This document shows, piece after piece, positions 1 through 11,989 of a DNA stretch of 64,000 nucleotides. How positions within the stretch are numbered: the stretch's first letter is position 1; each line of letters opens with the position of its first letter. The position numbers were made by a program, and so were the translations under genes. The stretch comes from Casuarius casuarius. Lineage: Eukaryota > Chordata > Aves > Casuariiformes > Casuariidae. The stretch lies in NCBI GenBank assembly GCA_003342895.1, contig PTFA01000024.1, positions 3,777,505 through 3,841,504 on the forward strand, written 5' to 3'. The notes under the pieces were generated by a model that made no database searches, had not been told where the DNA came from, and saw nothing but the letters and a program-made list of their open reading frames with translations.

Positions 1-3000
1 TTTAATATACTCATTGGTATCCCCTAACTTTTAAATATGTTTCTTTCCGTTAATAAATAATTCATCTTATCATACTTGCTTCCTAAATAGTAATTAATAA
101 TATTAGATATAACATGCAATGGATTTTTTTAATCAAGTTCCCCTTCCTCCCCCCATGAAATAGAAAATTCATTAAAAGTAATTATAGTATTACAGTGTGC
201 CAGCACTGATACAGAGGGTGGATAATTTGATTAAACAAAGATCATCCAGTTAAACAAATCTTACATATTGGTAATACAGATGGAATTTGCAAGCTCATAT
301 AACTGTCCAAAAGGAAAACACTTGGGTTTGATTAATGAGCCATGTTCTTTATTACAGGAGCAAAACCATCTTGTAGTGAAGCGACAGTACAGTCAGATTT
401 TCAGAGCGTATTGTGTTTTTTATTCCTCTTAAGTGACCCTTTACACAAGAGCGAAGCTCACTAGCTTCTGCAGGAATCACATTAGACCTTCTCTGTCTAC
501 AGAATAAGTCATACTCATGTATGACACTACATACTAATGTAGGGCATTTGAGGACTTTGTAAGATAAGAAGACAAAAAATACAAATGCCCTCCCTCTCCC
601 ATGTCTAGTAATTTATTTCCTGTTTAATCCCTAATATTATTTTTAAAGGACTATGTACTAAGTATAGAGGGTTGATTTCATACATAGGTTTTGTCTGAAA
701 ATAAAGTTTTTTTTTTTCTGCATGCAAATAGATATTTCTGTGACTAATTGCAGTCTAAGTTTTTGTTCCATCTCACACAGGAGAAGGAAGAATGAAGACT
801 AATGTCTTACACAAGATCTGAAGAGATGGATTGACTTTTGGTATCTGCAGTTGGACTGTGGGAGCTGCTGTTGAGATATGGTACCCAGCAGGTTTGCATG
901 CCTTTTCTTGCATTGATTGGTCACATAGCCTGGAAGGTTGTATTCCATGAGGGAGCATCACTGATTATCATTTTCTCTACTATGGAAATTAGGAGTTCAG
1001 GAAAGTGTCTTCCCAGAGGCAATCTGTTTCTGATGTTCTCTCTGGGTATTGGAGCTCCGTATTTCTCTACTCTAGCTAAGTGGTAATGTAGTGGTAAACT
1101 TCAGCTAAGTACACTAGTAGGATATTTTAATTTAAAATGTTTTATTTCATTTTTAATTTTGCACAACATCAAACTTAACATGTTTTCAATTCTTTTAAAT
1201 CTCATTCATGTTCAACTTCTGAAATTTAGAACTAGAACTAGCTAACATTATAAACAAAATTTCATCTAGATATTGCTCTCAGATGTGGTATGATGAAACA
1301 GGTTAGGCAGTATCAACTTTTCTCCCAACCTGAGGTGCTGCAATACTGTAGCTATCATTGGGGCACAGATATTGATAGTTCAGTTGAAGATGAAATGTTC
1401 TTTTCATTGTCAGTGATGGACAGTGAGAACTTCAGTTTCAATAATTTTCTGTCACCAGCTGAGAGTAATGAGCTGTAGTGCCAGTCCAATGGCAGGAGTA
1501 TAAACACTAGTTTCACATGTTGCAAAATATGTGCAGGTCTTTCCTTTGCCTTCTGGTATATTTCTGACAAGTAAATATACAAAGCTTAGTTAATCAAATA
1601 TACAAGTTAGTCAACTGAATATACATATTAAATATACCAAGCTTAGTCTCAACAATTTCTTTCCAATTGTTTGCCGACTAGGAGATTTGTGGATTTAGAC
1701 CATGAAGACTCTCTTTTATTACAGAACTAATGTTCAGTGGCTCTCTCTGGCCACTGAAACAGCTTATAGAAAAGAGTGATCAAATTGTATGATGTCTGCA
1801 GCATTCATAATCCTGAGCTTCTCTTAACGCAGCCATAAAAATGAAAGTCTTCTTTATTGGTTTTTAGATCCAAAGTAGCATCTCTGAAATAAGAGGGTAT
1901 GATGAGAAATTTATTTATGCATGGAATCTACTCTGATAACTTAGGATGTAATGTTTTCATTATTTGGTAGATCAGAGCAGTAACAAGAGCTTAGAGTTGA
2001 AGTGCTCACTCCCGATTACCAAATTGTTGCACTTCTGTGTATAGGAGAGCAATTATGTTTCTTGAGCTCAAAAGCCATTAGGGAAGTAAATGTGTTATTT
2101 GAAGTCTGTTTGTAATTCATTTGTTCAGTGTTTGATTTATTTATACCAGTGAAATATGTGCAGAGAGTGGTAAGGGACATCACAAGATGAAAGGCTTATG
2201 CATTAGTGGTGGATGCATGCATTAGGTTTCTTTTCCATTTTCAAGATGAGTCTTGCTCAGTTTGATGATAGTGATGTCTGCGTGCCTTTTCTAAGTAACC
2301 AAAATGTGTCTGTGTTTTCAATTTAGCTATCCTGTTTTTTCTTTTTTAAAGCAACCCAGTGCAGTGAATATACACTAACACATTAGACTGTAGAGACAGA
2401 TGTAACTATTCACATGAGACACTTTGAAACTTAAGACTCTGGGAGAACTTAGTCAATGGCAGCACCCTTCCCAGCTATGCAGCTTACTCTTATCCATTCC
2501 TGTAGCCATCTCCCTCCTTCACTGCCAGAGGTTAGCTGCCAAACTCCAGCACTCTCAGATGAACATCTGGCCCATTTCTTCAGTTATGGTTCTTCTGAGG
2601 AATAGGAAATTATCCCTCTTGCTTTTCACATACAAAAAAACCCCACTTTTTTTTTCTGCAGCTGAGGAGAGAACAGGAAATTGCTTGTGTAGTTGGACAG
2701 CCTTGAGGGTTGTGATAAAATTAGTGCTGTAATTTGCAATAACCTCAGGGGAATATATGCCACCAAAGATTGCTGAAGTGCAATATACTTTAATTGGAAC
2801 CCTCCAGCTTTTAGGACACTGTCTCAATCATAGATACTGGGAACAAGTGGCATAGAACAGGTTATGGCCGAAAATATCATAGAGTGATCTGGCATTCTTC
2901 CTAACTAACATCTACATTGCATCATTATGATTGCAATGAATAATTCACAGCATTTCCACTCTGGTCTGATAATCTTATGATCACAGTACGTTGTGGAGTA

Positions 3001-5847
3001 CTCTTGGGACTCTTCTAGAATAAAACTTAATATTACCAAAAGATGTACTTCACAGATAAGCTTTGTTAAAAGTACAAAGGCTCATGTTTTGCTTTCAAAT
3101 ATAAAGTATCTATCTTGATATTTGCTGGAGTTGTGATGATTAATCATATTTAGCCCATGTCTGGAATATATGTGACGCTGTGAAGTGGTGCAGTTTTTGC
3201 CAGTTCTGAGGCTTCAGAAATCATTGGTCAGGATACAGAAAATAATAATAAGCTTTTAAAAAAGAAACAGGGAAAAAGGTTGTTCTTTGAGTGTTCATTA
3301 TTAGTCTTGTATTTTTTCAGCCTCTTGAGTCATGTTTTCAAGCTTTCGTCTAAATCCCTTAGGACTTAAGATATTATCTTAGGTGCATTCTTACTAACCC
3401 CAGGAGCTGGGCTGCTATGAAAAGCACTAGATATTCTAAGACTTGTGGAGGAGATTATGAGAATTCACCAGTGCCAGTGGTATCTTCTGTCCAACTGAGA
3501 TGGAAATCTGTCTCCCAATATGTGAAATGCATCACATCTAAGGTAGTTAAAAAAAAATCACATTATGATGGATTACAACTTGTTAATGTTGGTGTTATTG
3601 AATACAAGGAAAACATTCCCTTAGATGGACAGCCAACATAAAGTCTTAGCATGACTTGCTTCTGCAGTAATACTTGTTTTTAGCACTGAAGCAGAAGTGG
3701 TGTGGCGTGGGTCCTGCACTGATCTTCTGTACTGTGGTAGAACCTACTCTGTGTGCCAACCACAGCTTGTATCTGTGACCTTACTGTGAAATACAGTCCC
3801 AGTATTCAAAGTAATACTGTTCTGATGATATATTTTCCTCAAATCTGCCTACCTGTGATGCGTTACATTGTAGGTGATAATGTTAGCATCTTATATATCA
3901 CAGAGGACTACAGGAAGCACAATTTCCTAATACGAATGAGAACATGATTTATTTGGTTCTACTGTTTATATAGCAACTTACAAAAGCATAAGCTGGATTT
4001 TTTTGGAAAGATATCGCAAAACAATGCCCTCATCACTAGCAGTAAGTAGTCATAGTATCTGCCTAATTTCCCTATATGAGTTATTATTATGGAAGGATAA
4101 GTGAGGAAAACATCTCAGAATATACTAAAAGCCTCACTCAGCAGACAGTCAGTTCGAGAAATTGGCTGCCTTGATTTACCTCATAAAAAAGTCCATGGAA
4201 GCAGGAACTCAGCTCTCAAAATGTTAGGGAAGACTATTAGGTGATAGGAGAAGAGCTGTGTAAGCCAAATAGTAGTATTAACAGAAACTTTGATGCAAAA
4301 TGGCCCTGAACAAGTCTAGGGTACGGCTTAGGAGACAGTTTCTGATGGTAATCAGCATGGAGCTAGAGCTGCCATCTGAGAACAGAAGGGCAAGAAACAG
4401 AGTTTTAGATGGAGCATGATAAATTTAGGAACAATATAACATACTGATTAGATCTAGATGAGACCAACATGGTGCCTATCCAGTGAGAACAAGAATAAAG
4501 AATAGTTTTTCACAGATGTTGGTAATTTTAGCATGCAGGTATGCATCTTGGAGGAGAGCGATTCTCACCTTTTGCTCCTTTTCCCTTCCCTCTCCATGTC
4601 TGTTTGTGCAGTGCCGTCTCCCAGTGATGCCTCCTTCCAGTCTTGCGTCCTATGTTCCTATGAGTTCCTTACAAGTGACCTCTTTGTAAAGTGTTAAGAA
4701 AAATTGTGTTAAGGTCTGTGACTTCACCATGTAATACGTCAAAATTGTTAAGAAATATTTCCTAGCTTAGAGAAAGATAGGTAAGAGAGCTGCTAATTTA
4801 AAGTAATGAAGGTTGAAATTATGGCACAGACGTACAACTGAACTGAGGCATTGACTTTGCTCTGACAGTACACTTTTTTTGTCGGTTGGCACTGTTACTA
4901 AAATATTTACTTTTTTATTTACACTTTTACAAATGTTTCCTCTACTGATTTACTTCACCAACCATTAGTACTAGGCACTGTGACAAAGTAGATTTTGAAG
5001 GGGGAATAAAATGGCCACTAGTATTTTCAGTCTCATCTCACTACAGTAATTTGCTTACAAGAATTTGTATGTTTTTGTTTGGATTTCTGCCACGAAATCA
5101 TAAAAATTATTCTATTACTCTGTAACATCCTTCTTATTCTTTCTGTCACCAGAAAAAAAATGTTAGGATACTGTCACAAAAGATACAGAATAAAACTAAA
5201 CTGCATGTTATGTCAATAAGTATTTTAATAAACATCCATATTTTATGATTGATCTCATAATTTTGTAAGCTTTGAATTAGTAAATTTGGGCTTCAGAATT
5301 ATAATGTAGATAACCGCAAGAAAAGAAATGCAGCTTACAATACATCATGCATTGATGTATATTGGCTTTATGCTTTTCTAATAATGTATCAGGTAGGCTC
5401 TAGACACCATATGATGCCTGAAGGAATTTCTTCTAAGGTAGCCTTCCTCCTATTCATGCAGTTTTCTTTAGTTTAGTATAAATTACCAGCTTAGCCCAAG
5501 AGGACAGATGCCACATGGTAAAATGGCCCAGTGTTCCTCCTGTGCTTGGTAGTAAAATGTTGACAATAATGCAAACAAATGCCATTTTACTGTTATTCAA
5601 AGAACCTGATTCTGCTGTATTTCTTATGGTTGAATAGTGCTGTGAGAGAATGTGAGGATCAGTCTTCACTAGGAAAAGAGCTGAGATGGAGTCTAAGAAG
5701 TGGGTGCTTTGTTCTTAGGTAGGCAGCATGATAAACGTGAATGATGCAGTCCTGCCTAAGGCAACTGGATGATTACAACAGGTTGATATCCAAAGGGTTA
5801 ATGTTAGGTGTTTAGCTGTGGAATGAATATTAATAGTTACCGCTCAC
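1..5847. other. AT-rich non-coding stretch, nothing identified
   Basis: I see no recognisable gene or named repeat here. ORFs are short (at most 102 codons) and overlap on both strands without a coding signature. Local features are only homopolymer runs, such as the T run near 707-717. The longest hydrophilic ORFs (1290-1478 and 3417-3641, plus strand) match nothing I recognise. Confidence 0.6.
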
Positions 5848-5939
5848 CTGGAGTACAGCATTGAAAATATTAAATGACATTGCTTTAATGTCATCCGGTC
5901 TTATGGCTGTTGACCAAGTTCTCCAGTGCAAGGTGAAGA
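5848..5939 (-). CDS. candidate internal exon, minus strand, unknown gene
   Basis: Read on the minus strand, this 92-bp segment ends at a strong donor (CTCCAG followed by GTGAGCGG) and stays open for 30 codons in one frame, after two leading bases. The other two frames each hold a stop. The peptide includes RPDDIKAMSFNIFNAVLQ, which reads like a soluble protein segment, but I cannot assign a family. The segment carries a CpG (CCGG), and more CpGs lie just outside it. Weak points: the acceptor (AAAAATTCAG) lacks a good pyrimidine tract, and 30 open codons arise by chance roughly one time in four. It could be a pseudo-exon. Confidence 0.22.
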
Positions 5940-6095
5940 CTGAATTTTTCAAGAACTACTTCTGCAATCCGCACTCAGTCTGTTGAAGGTTAATTCATCT
6001 TTACTTTCTAATACCATGTCACAAAGAAGTATTTTAGCCCATTATTTCAAAAATTAGCAAATTTTAGCCCGTTTTCCCTCTCTATATTTACACAG

Positions 6096-6278
6096 TCTCC
6101 TGAAATGTCTGTGTGTGGCAATCATTGCTATTTCCCGCGGTGGTGTTTTGTAGACCTTCTTTGGGATGCAGATGTGACTCGGGGAGTGATGGAAGCTGCA
6201 GAGCTGGCATGCCAGCATCTCCGAAGTGCTAACGGAGATCTGCACCTGGAATTGTTCATCACAGCTTCCAAGGAATAA
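6096..6278 (+). CDS. candidate terminal exon, plus strand, unknown gene
   Basis: A convincing acceptor (pyrimidine-rich GTTTTCCCTCTC then TTTACACAG, ending at 6095) opens a frame of 60 codons that stops at TAA 6276-6278. An in-frame ATG lies at 6105. The peptide includes ADVTRGVMEAAELACQHLRS and ends LELFITASKE; no family is recognised. The segment has several CpGs (CCGCGG, CTCGGG, TCCGAA, AACGGA) in an otherwise CpG-poor neighbourhood. AATAAA hexamers follow at 6591 and 6623, so a 3' UTR of about 330 bp is conceivable. A 99-codon minus-strand ORF overlaps it, so strand is uncertain. No upstream partner exon was found. Confidence 0.22.
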   Translation, partial: SPEMSVCGNHCYFPRWCFVDLLWDADVTRGVMEAAELACQHLRSANGDLHLELFITASKE

Positions 6279-6578
6279 TTTAGATAGCATCCCATGTTTA
6301 AATCTAAGATGAGTTTTTTTTTCTTTTAAAAAGATGAAATCTACTGCAAGCACAAATTACTCTGTCTCAAAAGTTTTTGGCTGTTGTAGGCAGGTATTCT
6401 TTATGCTGCTCCGTATGGAATTCAGAACCTTTTGCTTTAGATCATATCACTTACAAGCAGAGCCAACAATTTTACCAGGAGCCAAGAAGTAGTGTCAATT
6501 TAATTTCTATAATACTTCAAGGGACTGTTGCATTTTCTAATGCTTCACTGTATTTTCCTCCTAACTTCCTAAATGTAA

Positions 6579-6633
6579 TTTATGATCTGGAATAAAACTA
6601 AACGGCATGTTTTATGATCTGGAATAAAACTAA
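6579..6633. repeat. 23-bp direct duplication containing AATAAA
   Basis: Two identical 23-bp copies (6579-6601 and 6611-6633, period 32), each reading TTTATGATCTGG followed by AATAAAACTAA. Each copy carries an AATAAA hexamer (6591-6596 and 6623-6628). A related 22-bp string with one mismatch to the first copy and its flank occurs at 5188-5208, about 1.4 kb upstream. Confidence 0.9.
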
Positions 6634-6639
6634 CCTCAA

Positions 6640-9600
6640 GGGTTACTGTAAAGACTGTCGCTGTTTTTCCTGTATTGTGTTCGGCAGCTCCTTTGAATAC
6701 ACCAGATCTGCTCCTCTGTCCAGTCATGCTGATGTGCTAAAGCATGCAAAGATATGCTCATATAGATGAACATTCAATCTGTGAGAATCCTTTATGTGAA
6801 AATAGGCATATTCTCACTGTCCTTAATGAACAAGTCCTGGAAATGATGCTGGGCCAGCCAAGGTTAAGATATATGCATTTGAATTTCTAAACAGAAAGGC
6901 AAGAGATCAGATGCAGAAAGAAATGGAAAAACATGTTTTAAAAGAGAGTCTGGAATAAGCCCAGCAGTTCATTTGTGTTCCAGGAAACCTGATAACTGGT
7001 GCCAAGTCCTGCTTCACTGGAGGAGACTCTCCAGCTCTGGTGGCTGCATCTTTTTCTCTGTAATAGATTTTTCTGTTTTCCTGTATGATGCATTCACAGA
7101 CAAAGCTCTCCAGCTTGTGTATATGTGCATATATATGTGTGTTTGTGCGGGGTAGGAGGGGCAGTACATGTAAGCAATAAACATTTTATAAATACCATTT
7201 CATTTCTTTCTCTTTCACATAAGGTATAGGTATGTATTACATAACATATATATACACATATATTTATATGTAGGATATTTTTTCTCTTCTGTTCAAGTAT
7301 GTACTACATTTTTTTAGTAACTTCTAATTTAACAACAGGCTGACACCGAAGAAAACATGCCTATGAAGATGGATCACCATAGTTCATGACCTCCCCAATG
7401 ATCTAAGGAAAGTAAGAATTATGTGGAAATGTGTAATGAGAACACATCCTCACTTGTAACTACTGGCAAGATCAGATGCTTAAAGCATCAGGGATTGCTT
7501 TCCACAAAATCCTGTGGGGTAATGAAATTGTATTACTTTTGTGATGCTTTGGTTATTTTTAAAATTCATTTGATTATGTTTTCATTTTGCATATTATGGG
7601 CATAGTTACGAATTTCTTGTATTATCTGACGTGACAAGCGATGAGACCTGCAAATGTATGTTGAATTTGTATTCTATTCTTTCCCCAAGTCAAAGTTCCC
7701 TAATGCTTCTAGGATGCAAAGATAGATGACAGAAATCCCTTTGTTTTAACCTAATAGGTTACAAACAAATTCTAATTCAACTAATCTTTTTTTTCAGCTG
7801 ACTCACTCTTCAAAAACTTTGTAATTTTTGTTACAATTTTATTTATGGGTGCAAATTTGCCTCCCTTTTTCCATATGACCTTCATGATCTTTCAGTGTTT
7901 GTTCATACAAAGATGTACTAAGACAGAACCAAGTTATTATTTTTAAACTTCGGCAACAGACAAAGGAACAGTCCCTCACACACTGCCTCTTATATCCTTG
8001 TTACACCTGGCCTTCTGCCTCAGCCGAAGGTAATTTCTTAATCTTCTGTGAACTCCATAATGCCTTCCCTATATTTTACAGTTACTCTTCTAACGTATTT
8101 TCATTCTTTTATAATGTCAATCGTCCTTGTGATTAAGATCAGCTCTAGTCAGTTAAGCAGTTTAAACCTTAATAATGATCTATTTGAAGATGATTCATTT
8201 CCACTCTTTTACAGGAACTGGACTGCCTTTTTTACCTTGAAAAAATATGAAGAGGTATGTTTAAACTCAATTGAGATCAATGGCTGAATTCCCATTTATT
8301 TGAACTGCTCCAGAATTCTGCCGTAAAATACCGAACAAAAGTACCATTTGCCATTCTGAGCACAAACTACTAGGGAAAAGCTCCCTGAAAAGTGAACGGT
8401 AATTTTATCCATATGTCCATATATATAATATATATGTGGATATAATATAATTATATCCATATATCCAAGTATTGCGTATCTCTTTCCAGATTGAATTCTC
8501 AAACTCGCGGTCCATTCATAGATGGCAGTAGCATTGCTTTTAACAAAACCCACTGGGATTCCCTATGAAATGATACCCCATTAACTTTCTTCACCTCAGC
8601 TCCCCTTGCCCCACAAAGCAGAATAAGACAGGGATAAAACTATGCCTCTGTTTCTCTTCTCCTCTCTCGTACAGCAAAATTGTGGCTACACACTCTTTGG
8701 CCCTCTTTAACCATCTCTTGGGAAACAAAGTGCTTTTGTGCTAGTTATGGCTGTTGCCTGTCCTCTTGGCATACAGAGTGTAAACATTTTCCTTAGAGGA
8801 CTCAGAATAGGTGAGCTATTTCTCAGGACAGGGAGAAATGTGGTATTCAGGTTTGCCTAAAAATACCTAATTTGAATAATGATTGAACTCCAGTTCTTGA
8901 ACATATCAAACATTAAAATTATGAGTGGCAAAGGAATATTTTATGGGGAGCTTTGCAAGCTTTCGAACCTAACAGAAAATTGTTATTTAGTATGATACAG
9001 CTATATAGCAATACATATTTTTTTTTTAATGGCTTTCTTTCAGGTGTGATTCTTCCATCACTTAAAGGTTTGAGAAATTCAATAAAATAAATGAGCAATA
9101 TTAGAGTCTTTAAAATAGGTATTTTCACCCATTAAATTGCATTTTTTCTTAGATTATTTTAAAAGTCTGCAGTTTTGAATATTCTGAATTTGCATACCCA
9201 TTAAAGTCTATTCGAAACTTAGAACGTAAGAGCTGGTTATTATTATTAGCATTATTGTCACCTCTGTTTTTCTCTTTTCCTTTCTTTAGCCCTTAAAACC
9301 TGTTCATGTACCATGTAGCATTCTCATATATTCTGCAATGCACTTCAAAGGAAAAAAAATAGGCTTTAAAAATTGTGTGTTAGAACATCAGTTTATTATT
9401 TTATCTTATTTTGTTATTATTCTATTATTATTTTATTATTTATAATATTATCTGTTTTACATTGTGTGTAGCTATATGTTTATAAGCATATTTATGTTCA
9501 TAAATTATTATTTACTTTATTCATTCTTGTTTATGAATTAAAAAATACTAGAAATGCATTCAAGAGCTAAAACAAGACCATAAAATACATTCTTCCATAG

Positions 9601-9660
9601 TTTACATTCATAAATATGCATGCTTGAAGGTTTATTTGTCTATATAAGTATCTCAGTCAC
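6640..9660. other. AT-rich non-coding stretch with AT/TG simple sequence
   Basis: No gene is recognised. It contains TG/TA-rich simple sequence around 7116-7152 and 7241-7273, an AT-rich imperfect palindrome at 8406-8468, and a TTA/TTATT-rich low-complexity tract at about 9391-9470. Confidence 0.6.
8406..8468. repeat. AT-rich imperfect palindrome
   Basis: Several TATCCATAT-like units lie in both orientations. The core 8438-8458 has perfect 9-bp arms (GGATATAAT and ATTATATCC) around ATA. The low-complexity composition makes chance or replication slippage the likely origin. Confidence 0.7.
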
Positions 9661-10330
9661 GTTTTAAAGAATTTCCATGAAAAAGTGCAAATTACACTCG
9701 GCTCTCAGGATAGTTGGAGTTGAACGCACGCTGTGAGATAGCCAAGGTCTGCGAAGAGCTGATCATTTCCCCGTTGAAATGCTATTAACGACAAATATTA
9801 TCTGAAAGGATAACTAGTTCGCACAGGTACAGCTGAATCTTCACTCAGCTGGCGAATCGTGTTTTCTCACCTCTCAGTCAGGCTGTTTGTGTCCTCTTTT
9901 GAAACACGGAGGAATATTTTGCACGTTTCCATCTCAGCCATCTAAACAGTCTTGCCTTTTAATGAGCTGTGGGGACTGAACATCTATGTGAAAGGTCTGA
10001 AACTATTCTGGAGCAGCAGCATGTCAATTAATCATATACAATCTTACATAAATAATGTTTAACGTCAACTATACTGTATTTCAACTAACAGCAGTAGAAA
10101 GTTTTCGCAGACCTTGGCTCCCTCCAAGCAAAAGCTCAGGTCATACAGAAGAGTTTCAGCCACACTCGGGAGTGTAAAACCGTAAATAAAAGCTAACTTA
10201 TTTCCAATTTACATACAAGTAGCAAACAACTAAACTTTGCGGTCCATCTTACACATCCTTCCATGATTTGATATGAAGACAACACATCCTTTTATCCTTG
10301 GCAAGGGTCATATAGGGCTTTAAATAAAAA
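9660..10330. promoter_or_regulatory. candidate conserved non-coding element
   Basis: This segment stands out from the AT-rich surroundings by its CpG content (AACGCACGC, CTGCGAAG, GGCGAATCG, TTCGCAG, ACTCGGG and others) and by homeodomain-type cores (TTTTAATGAG, CAATTAATCA). It also holds a perfect 16-bp inverted repeat (9740-9755 with 10104-10119). There is no long ORF. Retained CpGs and TAAT motifs in a gene desert are typical of developmental enhancers, but conservation cannot be tested from a single sequence. An old MITE with degenerate ends is the alternative. Confidence 0.3.
9740..10119. repeat. 16-bp perfect inverted repeat, 348-bp spacer
   Basis: AGCCAAGGTCTGCGAA at 9740-9755 is the exact reverse complement of 10104-10119. 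The match stops abruptly at both sides, and no clear target-site duplication flanks the pair. For arms of this length and spacing, a chance match anywhere in 64 kb is unlikely. Confidence 0.9.
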
Positions 10331-11270
10331 GAAACATTTCAGAGATGCTCTCTGGTCTTGCTTTTCTCCATCTTCACTTGTCATTTGTGTTCCAGAGCTG
10401 GCACAAATCTCTCTTGTCGATACTCCGTTCCCAAAGGCTAAACACAAGATCAGAGAGACACCAGGCAAGGAAGAATAAATGAGACTCTCTTCTGCTCAAG
10501 GTCTTGGGTCAAATCAAGTTTTTAATTTTTCTGACATTCTTGATATAAAACAAAAAAATCCAAGTTTAGTTCCCTTTAATGCAAAAAGCAACTAAATGAT
10601 TCTTGCCAGGGTATGGACTGTTGCTCAAGGAAAGTATTTTGTTTTGCTCTCAGTGATTCTTGGCCATATTTTGCTAATAATGTTTCATTCATTTTTCTAC
10701 AATGACACAGAAAAAAACAGCAAGTGACTTTGAAAGATAGTGTCCTCTTCTTGCTCAAATTTTTTCTGTTATTGGGTGCAGTGCTGCTGTGATGAGAGTC
10801 CTGCACTTTGATAAGACTAAAGGCAGGTGAAGAGAGTGTGAGGAATGTCAAGACAATGATCTACATTTTTAGTGTATCTTTTAAAAGAAGATTTAAATGC
10901 TTATGTGATAAAAGGATAACATTTTCACTTCAGTCAGATTGTGCTTTAGCAAGTAAGGAGACAACTAGAACTTGTTATCCTCTGACTGTTTTCTTCCTTC
11001 TATTCTAATTTTTAACTAGAAAGCTCTAAAAATGTCACCCCCCCTCAAAAAACCCCAAACCTAAACAATAAACACTCCCCACCACACACAAAACAGGAAA
11101 CTAGTTTTGTTAAATGGAGCAAAAGTACTGTTTATTTCAGATTAGTAGCCAGTTTCTGGCCTGAGTTCTGCACTTTAGCACCCATGCTAAAGTGCAGGCA
11201 AGGTGATATCGAGTGGGAGTAAAGAAGTAATAAACATGGGATTAATGAGGTCCTTACCACAAAATTGCAC
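10331..11270. other. AT-rich non-coding stretch
   Basis: No gene or named repeat recognised. A C/A-rich low-complexity tract lies at about 11035-11090. Confidence 0.6.
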
Positions 11271-11274
11271 AGTC

Positions 11275-11790
11275 TTCAAAAAGGATGATGACCAATTAGA
11301 GGATTCAGGAAAGAGCTACAATAATGATTTGAGGTCAGGAAAACATATCTTATAATGAGAGACTCAAGAAACTTCAATCCACTTTGTTTACCAAAAGAAA
11401 GTTAAAAGGTTACTTGATCTTGGTCATCAAGTACCTGCATGCAGAAGAGCTTTTGGTATTAGAGTCTGCTTTGATCTTGTAGAAAAAAATAACAGGATTT
11501 AATTCTGAAAGAAAAATTCAGATGAATTTTTATAGAAATAAACTGCAAAGTTTTTAACAACGAGGTTCATTAACTGCTCATTCATAGATATTCAGTGGGA
11601 TTCCATCACTCGAAGTCTTTAAATAAAGACTGGGTAATTTCCTGAAAGATACCCTAAAGATCAATCAGGTGCTATGGGATGAATACTGGGAAAAAAAGCC
11701 AAAAATTTTATATGGAATGTATAAAGCAGGGGATACAACTAGACTGTTGTCATAACCTGTTCTGACTCCAAAATTGATTAGATACATCCA
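11275..11790 (+). mobile_element. old CR1 LINE, 3' end
   Basis: The order of segments follows the 3' portion of amniote CR1 elements on the plus strand. First comes a 'gagagactcaagaaacttcaat' type block, then 'gtttaccaaaagaaagttaaaaggttacttgat' followed by the 'catcaagtacctgcatg' block. After that come the segments on replacing the 3' region (TTCCATCACTCGAAG, then GACTGGGTAATTTCC). It ends with the diagnostic GGGGATACAACTAGACTG and CCTGTTCTGACTCC block. Divergence and small indels are heavy, so it is ancient. No coding part of the reverse transcriptase is recognisable upstream. Boundaries are approximate. Confidence 0.75.
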
Positions 11791-11989
11791 GGTTCAAAAC
11801 TGCAATGACATTCAAAAATAGTTATATTTCTACAGATTGTGCCAAACACTAAACAGGATGATTTCTAGAAAATAAGACATTTTATTACTTGAAGCTCACA
11901 GCAAATGAGACAGAATAGTTTTTGACATAATTGCCTCTTATGTGGTACCATTTTCACCAGCGATCTCTGCTTGATATTCTTTTATATTG

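Noticed and set aside
1290..1478. 62-codon hydrophilic ORF (many Ser, Glu, Asp)
   Set aside because: No splice sites, homology or context; a longer minus-strand ORF overlaps it.
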